NCBI GenBank assembly: GCA_002382085.1
Contig: DFZK01000015.1
Location: 124,001-188,000, forward strand
Direction: 5' to 3'
Source of the DNA: Sulfurospirillum sp. UBA4058
Lineage (GTDB): Bacteria > Campylobacterota > Campylobacteria > Campylobacterales > Sulfurospirillaceae
Length of the DNA: 64,000 nt
Shown: positions 9,042 through 17,918 of the stretch, piece after piece
Layout of the letters: each line of letters opens with the position of its first letter
Numbering within the stretch: position 1 is the stretch's first letter
Program-made: the position numbers and the translations under genes
The notes under the pieces: generated by a model
What the model saw: only the letters and a program-made list of their open reading frames with translations
The model's database searches: none
Told to the model about the DNA's origin: nothing

Positions 9042-10701
9042 AGCTTTTTTCTTTTTTCTGTTGACGTGTTTGACGCTTTATGCGGCACCCAATTATATGC
9101 AGCAGTTGGAAAGTTATGATGCAAAGATTAATCCGCAAACCGGTAACGACGAACTTTTAAGGGTTTTTCACGGGCTCAAAGCGGTCTACATTCAAGCGAT
9201 TATCTCAGGAGATAACGCATTGAAACAAGAGACGTTAGAGCGTTTGATTAAAACGGCTAAAATTCTTAAACTGGATGCGTCAAAGTACGAATCCGAACTG
9301 GCGACGATGGGAAAAGAGACGAAAAACGCTTCTTCGGCTACTACGGCGCAAAAATCTTCCAAGCCGACGCCTCCGCCTCCTGCGACGGAAGAGAGTTTAG
9401 TCGGAGAGTCGCCTAAAGCGCAAGCTGCTCCCTCATCATTGCCGAAACCGACGAGCTCTTTTAAAAGCGAGCCGGAGAGCAAGCCTTCTTTTGCATCAAC
9501 GACGCACGTCTCTTCGTTACCCAAAACGTATCGCGGCAGAAACGTGTTACAACACGTCAACAGCGATAGCGATGAAATCGTACTGAACTTTGGAGAGGAA
9601 GTAGCGGAAAAAAACATCAAAGTGTTTGTGCTTAAAACACCGCCGACTTACAAAAAGATCATCGATGTTCCAGGCGTCGTCTTAAATGCTCCGATCGCCA
9701 TTAAAACGCCTTCAACGCTACAAGGTTTGAAAATTAGCCAGTTTAACGATGACACGATTCGTATCGTTTTAGACGTCGATCAATCGCTTGAAACCTATGT
9801 AAGCGTGCTTTCCGATCAATTAATCCTCTCTCTCGGAAAACAACCGATTTTGACGCAAAAGAAGATAACGCCTCCGCCGCCGGTAGTCAAGAATACCGAG
9901 ACGATGCCTTTACCTTCGCAAAAAAGTTCTAGCGCAAGCGTGAAGGAAAAAGAAACGTCACAAAAAACACCGACGGTTACGGAACCTTTGGCGAGTAAAA
10001 CAACGGCTAAAGCCAACAAACGCAATAAAACGATCGTGATCGACGCGGGGCACGGCGGCAAAGATGCCGGTGCTATCGGTTATAAACAACGCATGGAAAA
10101 ACATCTGGTTTTAGATATGGCACTTCAATTGGGGCAAGAACTCAAATCCCGCGGCTACAAAATCTATTTTACGCGCCAAAGCGACGAGTTTATCAACCTA
10201 CGAGATCGTACGAAAGTCGCGAACGATAAAAATGCCGATTTGTTTATTTCTATCCATGCTAATGCCGCACCGAACGAGGCCAAAAAACTCTCGATGAAAG
10301 GCTTGGAGACGTTTTTCCTCTCGCCCGATCGATCCGAACGTTCTAAAAACGTTGCCGCTTTGGAAAACCAATCGGATATGGAAGAGATGGATTTTTATTC
10401 GAAAGAGACGTTTTTGAACGTTCTGAATCGCGAAAAGATTATTTTATCCAACAAGGTTGCAATTGATGTGCAATCGGGAATGCTAAAAAGCGTTAGAAAG
10501 AAATACGGTGTTGAAGACGGCGGAGTCAGAGAAGCACCGTTTTGGGTTTTGGTCGGAGCAACCATGCCTTCCGTGCTGATAGAATTAGGCTATATTAGTA
10601 ATCCCGACGAATGCGATAACATGTTTAACCCTCAGTACCAAAAATACTTAGTAGAAGGTATTAGCAACGGGATTGATCGTTATTACGCGAACAACCCGTG
10701 A
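9025..10701 (+). CDS. amiA: Periplasmic N-acetylmuramoyl-L-alanine amidase (AmiA/AmiC type)
   Basis: Zinc amidase that removes the peptide from muramic acid during daughter-cell separation. The 558 residues contain a signal peptide (KAFFFFLLTCLTLYA), a low-complexity Ser/Thr/Pro/Lys linker (about 95-165), an AMIN-like beta domain (about 175-270), a second linker, and an Amidase_3 domain (about 335-555). Zinc ligands can be read: His in DAGHGGKDAG, Glu in RMEKHL, His in SIHANA, catalytic Glu in LIELGYISN. The EnvC-like protein at 2.3-3.5 kb is a plausible activator. Overlaps the preceding gene by 17 bp and converges on the cinA-like gene. Confidence 0.9.
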   Translation: MGKHIKAFFFFLLTCLTLYAAPNYMQQLESYDAKINPQTGNDELLRVFHGLKAVYIQAIISGDNALKQETLERLIKTAKILKLDASKYESELATMGKETKNASSATTAQKSSKPTPPPPATEESLVGESPKAQAAPSSLPKPTSSFKSEPESKPSFASTTHVSSLPKTYRGRNVLQHVNSDSDEIVLNFGEEVAEKNIKVFVLKTPPTYKKIIDVPGVVLNAPIAIKTPSTLQGLKISQFNDDTIRIVLDVDQSLETYVSVLSDQLILSLGKQPILTQKKITPPPPVVKNTETMPLPSQKSSSASVKEKETSQKTPTVTEPLASKTTAKANKRNKTIVIDAGHGGKDAGAIGYKQRMEKHLVLDMALQLGQELKSRGYKIYFTRQSDEFINLRDRTKVANDKNADLFISIHANAAPNEAKKLSMKGLETFFLSPDRSERSKNVAALENQSDMEEMDFYSKETFLNVLNREKIILSNKVAIDVQSGMLKSVRKKYGVEDGGVREAPFWVLVGATMPSVLIELGYISNPDECDNMFNPQYQKYLVEGISNGIDRYYANNP

Positions 10702-11422
10702 CGACTTTGCCTCGTTTTTCGGCTTCACGCCGAAACGAGTCCGACCACTCTTCCACAAGGGCACGATTTGTGTGTGCAAGATAGATTTCTACGATACGTT
10801 TTTCACCGACGAATCGCGGTAACGAAGAAAAATCCAACTCCGGCGGCAGAGCTTGCATCATGTCGATTAAATCATTTTCGGCGGCTTCGACAATAAACGT
10901 TTCGCTGTAGGGTTGCGGTTGATTCGGGAAATAGGCATTTAACGCTTCTTGCACCATAGGCCATGCCATCGAAGGAAAACCCGGAGTGAAAAAGAAACGG
11001 CGTGCGAGCGAAAATCCCGGTACGTTATTGACGACGTTGCGTAGCAGTTCGGCTCCCTTGGGAAGCATTGCCATAGCGATGCGATACGGATACGCCTCTT
11101 CTTTGAACTGTTTTTCGATGCACTCTTTTGCTTTTACATGTAAACATAAAGGCTCTTGCGTAAAGACTTCGGCGGCGATGGAACGCGTCAAATCATCAGG
11201 CGTCGCACCGATACCTCCAAAACAAAAAAGAACGCTCTCTTGATCGCGTAAAATTGTTTCAAAGCAACTGCGAATCAACGACTCTTCGTCTCGAATCACA
11301 AAGTTGGCATAATGCAGAAGCCCTCGGTTACGTAATTCTTGATTGATAAAGGCGAAGTGTTTATCTACTCTGCGAGCATTCAGTAACTCGGTACCGATAA
11401 TCACAGAGTAGAAACGGGGCAT
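10661..11422 (-). CDS. CinA-like molybdopterin-binding-domain protein
   Basis: The N-terminal ~165 residues match the MoaB/MogA/CinA fold: IIGTELLNARRVDKH and the motif FGGIGATPDDLTR. The C-terminal CinA deamidase domain is missing, so at 253 residues this is the short competence-damage-like form. Function is not established for the short form. Start ATG at 11422 directly follows the adk stop; a longer frame from 11515 lies inside adk. Its last 41 bp overlap the 3' end of amiA in antisense. Confidence 0.75.
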   Translation of the reverse strand: MPRFYSVIIGTELLNARRVDKHFAFINQELRNRGLLHYANFVIRDEESLIRSCFETILRDQESVLFCFGGIGATPDDLTRSIAAEVFTQEPLCLHVKAKECIEKQFKEEAYPYRIAMAMLPKGAELLRNVVNNVPGFSLARRFFFTPGFPSMAWPMVQEALNAYFPNQPQPYSETFIVEAAENDLIDMMQALPPELDFSSLPRFVGEKRIVEIYLAHTNRALVEEWSDSFRREAEKRGKVVTGCSRNNDQSRC

Positions 11423-11423
11423 G

Positions 11424-11996
11424 TTAGATACGGCTTTTAACGAAACTTTCCATTTCGTTGACGATCTCTTCGATCGTGCGTTCACCGTTGATCGTATGTA
11501 AAAGATTTTTAGCACCGTAAAAAGCTTGAATACCGGCTAAAGGTTCGGTATAGACTTTCATACGGTTTTGAAAGACTTGTACGTTGTCGTCCGCTCCGCG
11601 TGCACGTCCTAAAACGCGATCGCATGCGACTTGTTCGCTCACTTCGACTTCGATAACGTTGACGAGTTTTACGGTCGTCTCTTTTGCCAAAATAGCGTCA
11701 AGTGCTTTCATTTGTTCGTCCGAACGTGGAAAGCCGTCGATTAAGATGACGTCTTTGGGGCTATTTTTAATCGCGCCGACGATAGTGTTAATGACGATAT
11801 CGAGCGGAACAAGATTGCCCGCACTGACAAAAGCATCGATGGTTCTTCCAAGCTCGCTTCCTTTTGCCACTTCGTCGCGAAGAAGCTCTCCTGTCGAATA
11901 ATGGGCAATACGCTCGCTATTTTTTTCGGCGATAAGGCTTGCATCGGTTGTTTTACCGCTTCCGGGAGCTCCGATAATTAAAAACAGTCTCTTCAC
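11424..11996 (-). CDS. adk: Adenylate kinase
   Basis: Interconverts ATP+AMP and 2 ADP. P-loop GAPGSGKTT, the AMP-binding STGELLRDEV and DGFPRSDEQ motifs, and the GRARGADDN region of a short lid are all readable. At 190 residues it is the short-lid form. GTG at 11996 is chosen as start because AAGGAG lies 7-8 nt upstream; an in-frame TTG three codons earlier would be too close to that site. Middle gene of the leftward aspS-adk-cinA-like operon. Confidence 0.92.
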   Translation of the reverse strand: MKRLFLIIGAPGSGKTTDASLIAEKNSERIAHYSTGELLRDEVAKGSELGRTIDAFVSAGNLVPLDIVINTIVGAIKNSPKDVILIDGFPRSDEQMKALDAILAKETTVKLVNVIEVEVSEQVACDRVLGRARGADDNVQVFQNRMKVYTEPLAGIQAFYGAKNLLHTINGERTIEEIVNEMESFVKSRI

Positions 11997-12009
11997 TTGC
12001 AACTCTCCT

Positions 12010-13758
12010 TTATTTAATTTTTTCACGAAGGCGAATACCCAAGTCGCGTAATTGATCGTTTTCGACCGTACTGGGCGCACGCGTTAGAAGGCATTGAGCT
12101 TTTTGCGTTTTAGGGAAAGCGATAACGTCGCGAATACTTTCGCTACGCGTGATGAGCATCATCATACGATCAAGACCGATCGCCAAGCCGCCGTGAGGCG
12201 GTGCTCCGAATTTGAGTGCATCGAGTAAAAATTCAAATTTCTCGTGCGCCTCTTCGTCGCTGATGCCTAAAAGATTGAAGACTTTTTGTTGGATCTCTTT
12301 TTTGTGAATCCTAATACTTCCGCCTCCGAGTTCCACGCCGTTTAGTACGACGTCGTACGCGATGGATTCCATCTCGTCGATCGGCGTATTGTCGATATCT
12401 TTTGGCATCGTAAAAGGGTGGTGTAAGGCTTTGGCTTGACCGTTTTCGACTTCGAACATCTCAAAATCGACGACCCAAACGAACTCAAACGTATCTTTTG
12501 GGATAATCCCCATTTGTTCGGCTAAGAAAATACGAAAGCGACCCATATAATCGAGCACGACTTTTTTATCGCCGGCACCGAAGAAGATAGCATCGCCTAC
12601 ATGTAAGTCCGCCGCATCGACGATCGCTTGAAGATCCGTTTCGTCAAAAAACTTCGTTAAAGGGCCTTTGAGACCGTCTTCTTTCATCTGAAAATAACCC
12701 AAGCCTTGTGCGCCGAACTTTTTGACGTACTCTTCAAATCCTTGCATTTGGCGTTTAGAGAAGATAGTGTCGCCCTTAGGTACTTTCAGTGCTTTAATAC
12801 GATTTTTTTTCGTATCTTTGGCAATCGAGCTAAAAATTTCATTTTTACATCGTGCAAAAATATCGATAACGTCGATCATGGAGAGGTCGTAACGAAGATC
12901 CGGCTTGTCCGAACCGTATCGTTCCATTGCTTCTTTATAGCGAATGCGGTTGAACGGAATGGCAATTTCGTATCCGCAGGCATGGAAAACGTCTTTGAGA
13001 AGGTTCTCCGTGACGCGCATAACGTCTTCTTGCGTACAAAAGCTCATCTCAATGTCGATTTGGGTAAATTCGGGCTGACGATCCGCACGTAAATCTTCGT
13101 CGCGGAAACATTTAGCGACTTGAAAATAGCGATCAAATCCCGCGCACATCAACAATTGTTTAAAAAGTTGGGGCGATTGGGGAAGTGCGTAAAATTCGCC
13201 GTTGTGAACGCGGCTCGGTACGAGATAATCGCGTGCACCTTCCGGCGTCGATTTGGTTAAAATCGGCGTTTCGACTTCCAAAAAGCCTTGAGCGTCCAAC
13301 GAATTACGTACCGCAACGGTTGCTTTGCTTCGGAGCTTGAAAATTTCATACGCTTTAGGATTGCGCAAGTCGAGGTAACGGTATTTGAGACGTACGTCTT
13401 CTCCGACGTTGTTATCGCCGATCACAAACGGAACGGTTTCGCTCACGTTTTCGATGATCAATTCATCGACGACGATTTCGATTTTGCCCGTCTTAAGGCG
13501 CGGATTTTCAAGTCCTTCGCCTCTGGCGCGCACTTTGCCTTTGGCTTTGAGGACAAATTCGTCCCTGACGCGCGCGGCGATGTCGTGCGCACGAACGCTA
13601 TCGGCAGGGTCGCACACCAATTGCACCAATCCCGATTTATCGCGGAGGTCGATAAATATAACGCCTCCGTGATCTCTATTACTGTTAGCCCATCCGCAAA
13701 CTTCTACGATTTCGCCGATATTGGCGACATCTAAATCCGTACAATAATGACTTCTCAA
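12010..13758 (-). CDS. aspS: Aspartyl-tRNA synthetase (bacterial type)
   Basis: Class II synthetase, 582 residues. It shows an N-terminal OB anticodon domain (about 1-105), the catalytic core with motif 2 (FRDEDLRADRQPEFTQID), a GAD insertion domain (about 290-420), and motif 3 (GLAIGLDRMMMLI). Because Campylobacterota usually form Asn-tRNA by amidation, this enzyme may be non-discriminating; the sequence alone does not decide it. First gene of its operon, 13 bp before adk. Confidence 0.94.
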   Translation of the reverse strand: MRSHYCTDLDVANIGEIVEVCGWANSNRDHGGVIFIDLRDKSGLVQLVCDPADSVRAHDIAARVRDEFVLKAKGKVRARGEGLENPRLKTGKIEIVVDELIIENVSETVPFVIGDNNVGEDVRLKYRYLDLRNPKAYEIFKLRSKATVAVRNSLDAQGFLEVETPILTKSTPEGARDYLVPSRVHNGEFYALPQSPQLFKQLLMCAGFDRYFQVAKCFRDEDLRADRQPEFTQIDIEMSFCTQEDVMRVTENLLKDVFHACGYEIAIPFNRIRYKEAMERYGSDKPDLRYDLSMIDVIDIFARCKNEIFSSIAKDTKKNRIKALKVPKGDTIFSKRQMQGFEEYVKKFGAQGLGYFQMKEDGLKGPLTKFFDETDLQAIVDAADLHVGDAIFFGAGDKKVVLDYMGRFRIFLAEQMGIIPKDTFEFVWVVDFEMFEVENGQAKALHHPFTMPKDIDNTPIDEMESIAYDVVLNGVELGGGSIRIHKKEIQQKVFNLLGISDEEAHEKFEFLLDALKFGAPPHGGLAIGLDRMMMLITRSESIRDVIAFPKTQKAQCLLTRAPSTVENDQLRDLGIRLREKIK

Positions 13759-13795
13759 TTTTTCTTCCTAACATAGGTCGTTTTTTAAAGCTCTT

Positions 13796-13861
13796 AGTAT
13801 AGCTAAAAGTAACTTGTCTTTAGTTTATTTTAGAGGCGATTACTCTTTTTTGTGGTACAAT
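13796..13861. promoter_or_regulatory. Divergent promoter region between aspS and a diguanylate cyclase gene
   Basis: On the minus strand TTTTAGCTATACT gives a -10 TATACT (13801-13796) for aspS. On the plus strand TTTTTTGTGGTACAAT gives a -10 TACAAT (13856-13861) for the following gene. Both have the T-rich run typical of Campylobacterota promoters. Confidence 0.45.
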
Positions 13862-13903
13862 CCTCAAGCATATGGTTTTTAATTTGTGAGGATTCGGGGT
13901 AGC

Positions 13904-14743
13904 ATGAACAATGTAATGATTTGCCTAGAGCTAACGCTTTTAGCCGTAGGGGCTTTCTTTCTAATACGATCCCTTCGACCTATTAATCAATTAATTTTAG
14001 ATTTGACGGATCAAAAGCTGATTCGTCAGTGGAAAACGTTGAGTATTTTGATTCTTTCGTTTTTAATCGGTTATTTAGTTTTGGGCTATGATCTGTGGGT
14101 ACACAAAGATACTTCCTCTTTTATCTCGCTGATGATCGCTTTGGTGCTTTTCTTGGGCGGCACGTTTGCTTTTTTGATCGGACAACTGGCACTTCATACC
14201 GCAAACGATATGAAACATTTAGCGCTTTTACGACAAGAAAGCATTACCGACGGTTTGACGAGACTCAAAAATAGACGCTATTTCGATCAACGTTTATCGG
14301 AAGAGGTCGCTCTTTCCAAGCGTTATAAACTTCCCTTGAGCTTGATTCTCGTCGACGTGGATTATTTTAAAAAAATCAACGACGTTTACGGACATACGGT
14401 CGGGGACGAAGTATTGAAAAATCTATCGAACATTATCATGGAAACCGTGCGTGACAGCGACATCGTAGCGCGTTACGGGGGTGAAGAGATCGTGATTATT
14501 ACGCCCAATACCGATAAAAAAGAGGCATCGCTTTTAGCGGAGCGATTGCGCGATAAAGTTGAAAAAACCGTGATGGCAACCGTTGAGACGACGCAAGAGG
14601 TCGTTCAAGCGACGATTAGTTTAGGCGTTTGTGCTTTGAGTCATGTCATCTTAGATAAAGAAGCGTTGCTTGAAGAGACCGATCAAGCCCTTTATTTAGC
14701 GAAAAAATACGGGCGAAATCGTGTCTCTATTAGCAGTTGGTAG
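13904..14743 (+). CDS. Membrane-anchored diguanylate cyclase (GGDEF)
   Basis: Synthesises the second messenger c-di-GMP. The N-terminal ~110 residues hold three hydrophobic segments and no recognisable ligand domain; the GGDEF domain (about 120-278) contains SITDGLTRLKNRRYF, the active-site loop GGEEI (a permitted GGEEF variant), and RDSD at the inhibitory I-site position. So it should be active and product-inhibited. ATG at 13904 is preferred over an in-frame GTG at 13886. Single gene with its own promoter. Confidence 0.88.
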   Translation: MNNVMICLELTLLAVGAFFLIRSLRPINQLILDLTDQKLIRQWKTLSILILSFLIGYLVLGYDLWVHKDTSSFISLMIALVLFLGGTFAFLIGQLALHTANDMKHLALLRQESITDGLTRLKNRRYFDQRLSEEVALSKRYKLPLSLILVDVDYFKKINDVYGHTVGDEVLKNLSNIIMETVRDSDIVARYGGEEIVIITPNTDKKEASLLAERLRDKVEKTVMATVETTQEVVQATISLGVCALSHVILDKEALLEETDQALYLAKKYGRNRVSISSW

Positions 14744-14760
14744 GAAAGTCTCTCTTTTTT

Positions 14761-15330
14761 TTACATACGTGTTAAGCGTGTGACGATTTGATCGATACTA
14801 TCGGAAAAGAGACCGTATAAAAAGGGTTCTAAGTCTTTAGAATTGTAGGAAGGCGCGATCCATTTGCTCCCTTTTTGTTTAAAGTTTTGCGTGATTACTT
14901 CGTCGCCGCGTCTTACGATCACTTCGATCTCAATTTCGCCGTATAAGTTAGCATCGAAATTTTTGTCGTTATAGACGAGTTGGATATTTTTAAGATAGAT
15001 TTCGGCGACCAAAGATGCCGCTTGCGCGGAAGCGTCGGTATTGAAACCCGCAAGGTTTAACGCATAACCGAGACCTTCTTTATAGCGATCTTCAAAGTTG
15101 ACGTTGCTATAAAATTGGGTTAACGTATCGCCTTTTTGCTCGACGTAGCCGATGACTTTTTTATCGGCACGAAGGTCTTTAACGAGCCTGACGTAGACGG
15201 TTTTTTTCTCTTTGGTCAGAGGCCCTTTGTACTCGGCTTTATACGATTCAAGGTTTAAGGCTTCATTTTTATACGTACAGCCGCTCAAAAGTAAGAGCAT
15301 CGCACTCATAAAAAACAGTAAGGTTTTCAT
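14761..15330 (-). CDS. Putative lipoprotein, YajG-like
   Basis: The 189-residue protein has a lipoprotein signal ending LLLLSGC and then a mixed alpha/beta domain resembling the YajG family of uncharacterised lipoproteins. The start ATG at 15330 is preceded by AGGAGA; the frame continues upstream to 15408 but that part is not signal-like. Function unknown. It converges with the diguanylate cyclase gene and diverges from nadK. Confidence 0.7.
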   Translation of the reverse strand: MKTLLFFMSAMLLLLSGCTYKNEALNLESYKAEYKGPLTKEKKTVYVRLVKDLRADKKVIGYVEQKGDTLTQFYSNVNFEDRYKEGLGYALNLAGFNTDASAQAASLVAEIYLKNIQLVYNDKNFDANLYGEIEIEVIVRRGDEVITQNFKQKGSKWIAPSYNSKDLEPFLYGLFSDSIDQIVTRLTRM

Positions 15331-15406
15331 GGTTTCTCCTAGTAGTATTTGGCGCGAATTATAACATAATCGATGATTAATGAAACACAAGGTAGAATGA
15401 GTTACC

Positions 15407-16282
15407 ATGAAGATAACACAACAAAATCAACCTTTATCGACTATTAGGTGCGTCGGACTGACAAGTAAACCCAATGACGCGTCGCTTCGCATTTTCGTCG
15501 ATGAAATTTGTACGGCATTGCACCGAAGAGGCGTTTCGTTACTGATCGACGAAGCGAGTGCGCAAACGCTTGGATTGGAAGGAACGCCGTTTGATACGAT
15601 GTGCGCTCGAAGCGATTTTCTCGTTTCGCTCGGCGGAGACGGTACGTTGATTTCGTTGTGCCGTCGCAGTTTTGCGTATCATAAGCCCGTTTTAGGCATT
15701 TACGCCGGACAATTGGGCTTTTTGACGGACATTCAGACCGAAGAGATTAGTCCCTTTATCGAAGGGCTTTTTGCCGGAAATTACCGTATCGACACGCGTA
15801 TGATGCTGGCCGTGACCCTTCACGCTAAAGGAGGTATCCAAAAAGCGGTTGCCTTTAACGACGTCGTCTTGTCGCGCTCCAAAATCTCTCATATGAGTAC
15901 CGTACGCGCTTACGTCGACGGGCATTTGTTCAATACTTACTACGGCGACGGCGTTATCGTTTCGACGCCGACGGGTTCGACCGCATACAACCTTTCCGCC
16001 GGAGGTCCGCTACTTTATCCCTTGACCGAAGCTTTGATTTTAACGCCGATTTGTCCGCATTCGCTGACGCAACGTCCTTTGGTTTTACCGGTTGATTTTG
16101 AAATTTCGTTAGAGAGCGAAGACGATACGGTCATCGTTATTGATGGACAGGAAACGTATAGCATGAACGACCTTGATCGTATCAGCGTCAAGATCGCGAA
16201 AAAAGGTGCACGGTTGATTCACCGTTTAGAACACGATTATTTTGACGTCTTGAAAAAGAAGTTACGTTGGGGGCATATGTGA
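15407..16282 (+). CDS. nadK: NAD kinase
   Basis: Makes NADP from NAD. GGDGTLIS (the GGDG catalytic motif), the NDVVLSR segment, and the STPTGSTAYNLSAGGPLL signature are present in a 291-residue protein, the normal size. It starts at 15407 with only a weak ribosome site and overlaps recN at its end (GTGA), an nadK-recN pairing seen in many bacteria. Confidence 0.94.
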   Translation: MKITQQNQPLSTIRCVGLTSKPNDASLRIFVDEICTALHRRGVSLLIDEASAQTLGLEGTPFDTMCARSDFLVSLGGDGTLISLCRRSFAYHKPVLGIYAGQLGFLTDIQTEEISPFIEGLFAGNYRIDTRMMLAVTLHAKGGIQKAVAFNDVVLSRSKISHMSTVRAYVDGHLFNTYYGDGVIVSTPTGSTAYNLSAGGPLLYPLTEALILTPICPHSLTQRPLVLPVDFEISLESEDDTVIVIDGQETYSMNDLDRISVKIAKKGARLIHRLEHDYFDVLKKKLRWGHM

Positions 16283-17817
16283 TAGAGCGATTGTTATTAA
16301 AAAACCATCTTTCGTTTGAGGCATGCGATATTGAATTCAAAAACGGTTTAGTCGTCTTTACGGGACCCAGCGGTGCGGGTAAATCGGTTTTAATGCAAGG
16401 ACTGCTGAGCGTCTTCGGTTACGGCGAAGCGCAAGCCGACGTTATCGAAGCGACGATCGCGCAAAAGCTCGGTTTGGAAGCATTCGGTTTTGAAGAAGAA
16501 AGCCCTAACGTTTTTAAGTTTTTGAAAGCCAAAAGTGCACGCTATTTCATTAATGCGCAAAGCGTTTCCAAAAAAGGTTTGTCTGATATTTCGCGTACGT
16601 TTCTCAGCTCTTTAGGCGTTAAAGAGAGTAGCGAATTTGAAACAAAACGCTTAATCGAGCTTTTAGACGGCGTTTGCGCTTCACACGAAGCGACGCATCT
16701 TCAAAGCGTGATGCATTTTCAAACGCTTTTTCAAGAGTATACGGCCGTCAAAAACGAGCTTGAAAGCGTAGAAGCCGAAGAGAAAAAAATGGAAGATTTA
16801 AAAGAATTCGCACGCTTTGAAATTGCCAAAATCGATGAAGTCTCACCCAAAGTCGGTGAAGACGAAGAGTTAATTTCGTTTAAAAAGTCGTTGTCTAAAA
16901 AAGAAAAAATCGAACAGGCGATGCAAAAAGCCTCCGAAATCTTCACTTTAGAATCCAGCGTCTACGAAGCGCTTCACCTGATGGAAGCGGATGCCGCATT
17001 TTTCGATGCGTGCATCAACGAATTGCGTTTGATTTTTGAAAAACAAAGCGATACCCTAGAAGCGTTGGAAGAGATCGACGTCGAAAATCTCCTCGATCGT
17101 ATCGAAAAAGTTTCCCAACTCAAAAAGCGTTACGGTTCAATCGAAGGTGCGTTGGAGCACCGAACAAAACGTCAAGAAGAGTTGGCACGTTATGAAAATA
17201 TCGCGTTTGAAAAAAGCCGTTTGGAAAAAGCCGTTTCCAAATATGAGAGTGACATTGAAGCCTCGGCGCAGGTTTTGTCTCAAAAAAGACGCTTACATGT
17301 AAACGAGCTACAAGAACAGTTAAACGCCTATTTATCACAGCTTTATATGCCGCCTCTTAGCGTGAAAATAGAGGAGGGAGCGTTAAGCGAATACGGTCGC
17401 GACGTTGTTCAAATCGCTTTGGGAAAAGTGGATTTGAAGAAAATCAGTTCGGGGGAGTACAACCGCTTAAGACTAGCGTTTTTAGCCGTGCAAAATACGT
17501 TTTTACTCTCCGGAGGCGGTGTCTTAATCTTAGATGAGATCGACGCCAATTTAAGCGGCAAAGAGTCTATGAGCGTTGCCAATGTTTTAAAACAACTCTG
17601 TACGCGGTACCAAATTTTTGCCATTTCGCATCAGCCGCAACTCTCTTCACGAGCCGATCAGCACTTTTTGGTTGCGAAGCAAGGAACGATCAGTTCGGTC
17701 AAAGAGCTCAAAGGTGAAGAGCGAATGGAAGAACTTGCCCGTATGGTCAGCGGCGAACATGTTACCGATGAGGCAAAACAGTTTGCGAAAACCCTTCTTG
17801 AAAGTGCAAAATCGTAA
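16279..17817 (+). CDS. recN: DNA repair protein RecN
   Basis: SMC-like ATPase acting early at DNA double-strand breaks. Walker A GPSGAGKSVLM near the N terminus, a central coiled coil (about residues 150-350) and the C-terminal Walker B LILDEIDANLSG with switch-like FAISHQPQL. At 512 residues it is shorter than the E. coli protein (~553). The GTG at 16279 overlaps the nadK stop; the frame could extend to a TTG at 16267. The palindrome TTACATGTAA at 17293 lies in the coiled coil (encoding LHV). Confidence 0.92.
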   Translation: MIERLLLKNHLSFEACDIEFKNGLVVFTGPSGAGKSVLMQGLLSVFGYGEAQADVIEATIAQKLGLEAFGFEEESPNVFKFLKAKSARYFINAQSVSKKGLSDISRTFLSSLGVKESSEFETKRLIELLDGVCASHEATHLQSVMHFQTLFQEYTAVKNELESVEAEEKKMEDLKEFARFEIAKIDEVSPKVGEDEELISFKKSLSKKEKIEQAMQKASEIFTLESSVYEALHLMEADAAFFDACINELRLIFEKQSDTLEALEEIDVENLLDRIEKVSQLKKRYGSIEGALEHRTKRQEELARYENIAFEKSRLEKAVSKYESDIEASAQVLSQKRRLHVNELQEQLNAYLSQLYMPPLSVKIEEGALSEYGRDVVQIALGKVDLKKISSGEYNRLRLAFLAVQNTFLLSGGGVLILDEIDANLSGKESMSVANVLKQLCTRYQIFAISHQPQLSSRADQHFLVAKQGTISSVKELKGEERMEELARMVSGEHVTDEAKQFAKTLLESAKS

Positions 17818-17918
17818 CAACTTTTTGAGTGCTTCTTTTTTTATTCTTCTAAAATCATACGAATATCATACCGTTCTTTTACTCTGCGTGTAGAGTTTAC
17901 ATTTAAAAGGAGGTACGT

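Noticed and set aside
12706..13092. 128-residue antisense frame in aspS, and similar long antisense frames in amiA (9192-9620) and elsewhere
   Set aside because: Shadow frames caused by codon bias of the real genes; no start context and no protein features.
17895..17906. TTTACATTTAAA before lldP as a copy of the iterated palindrome
   Set aside because: It breaks the ACATGT core, so it was not counted.
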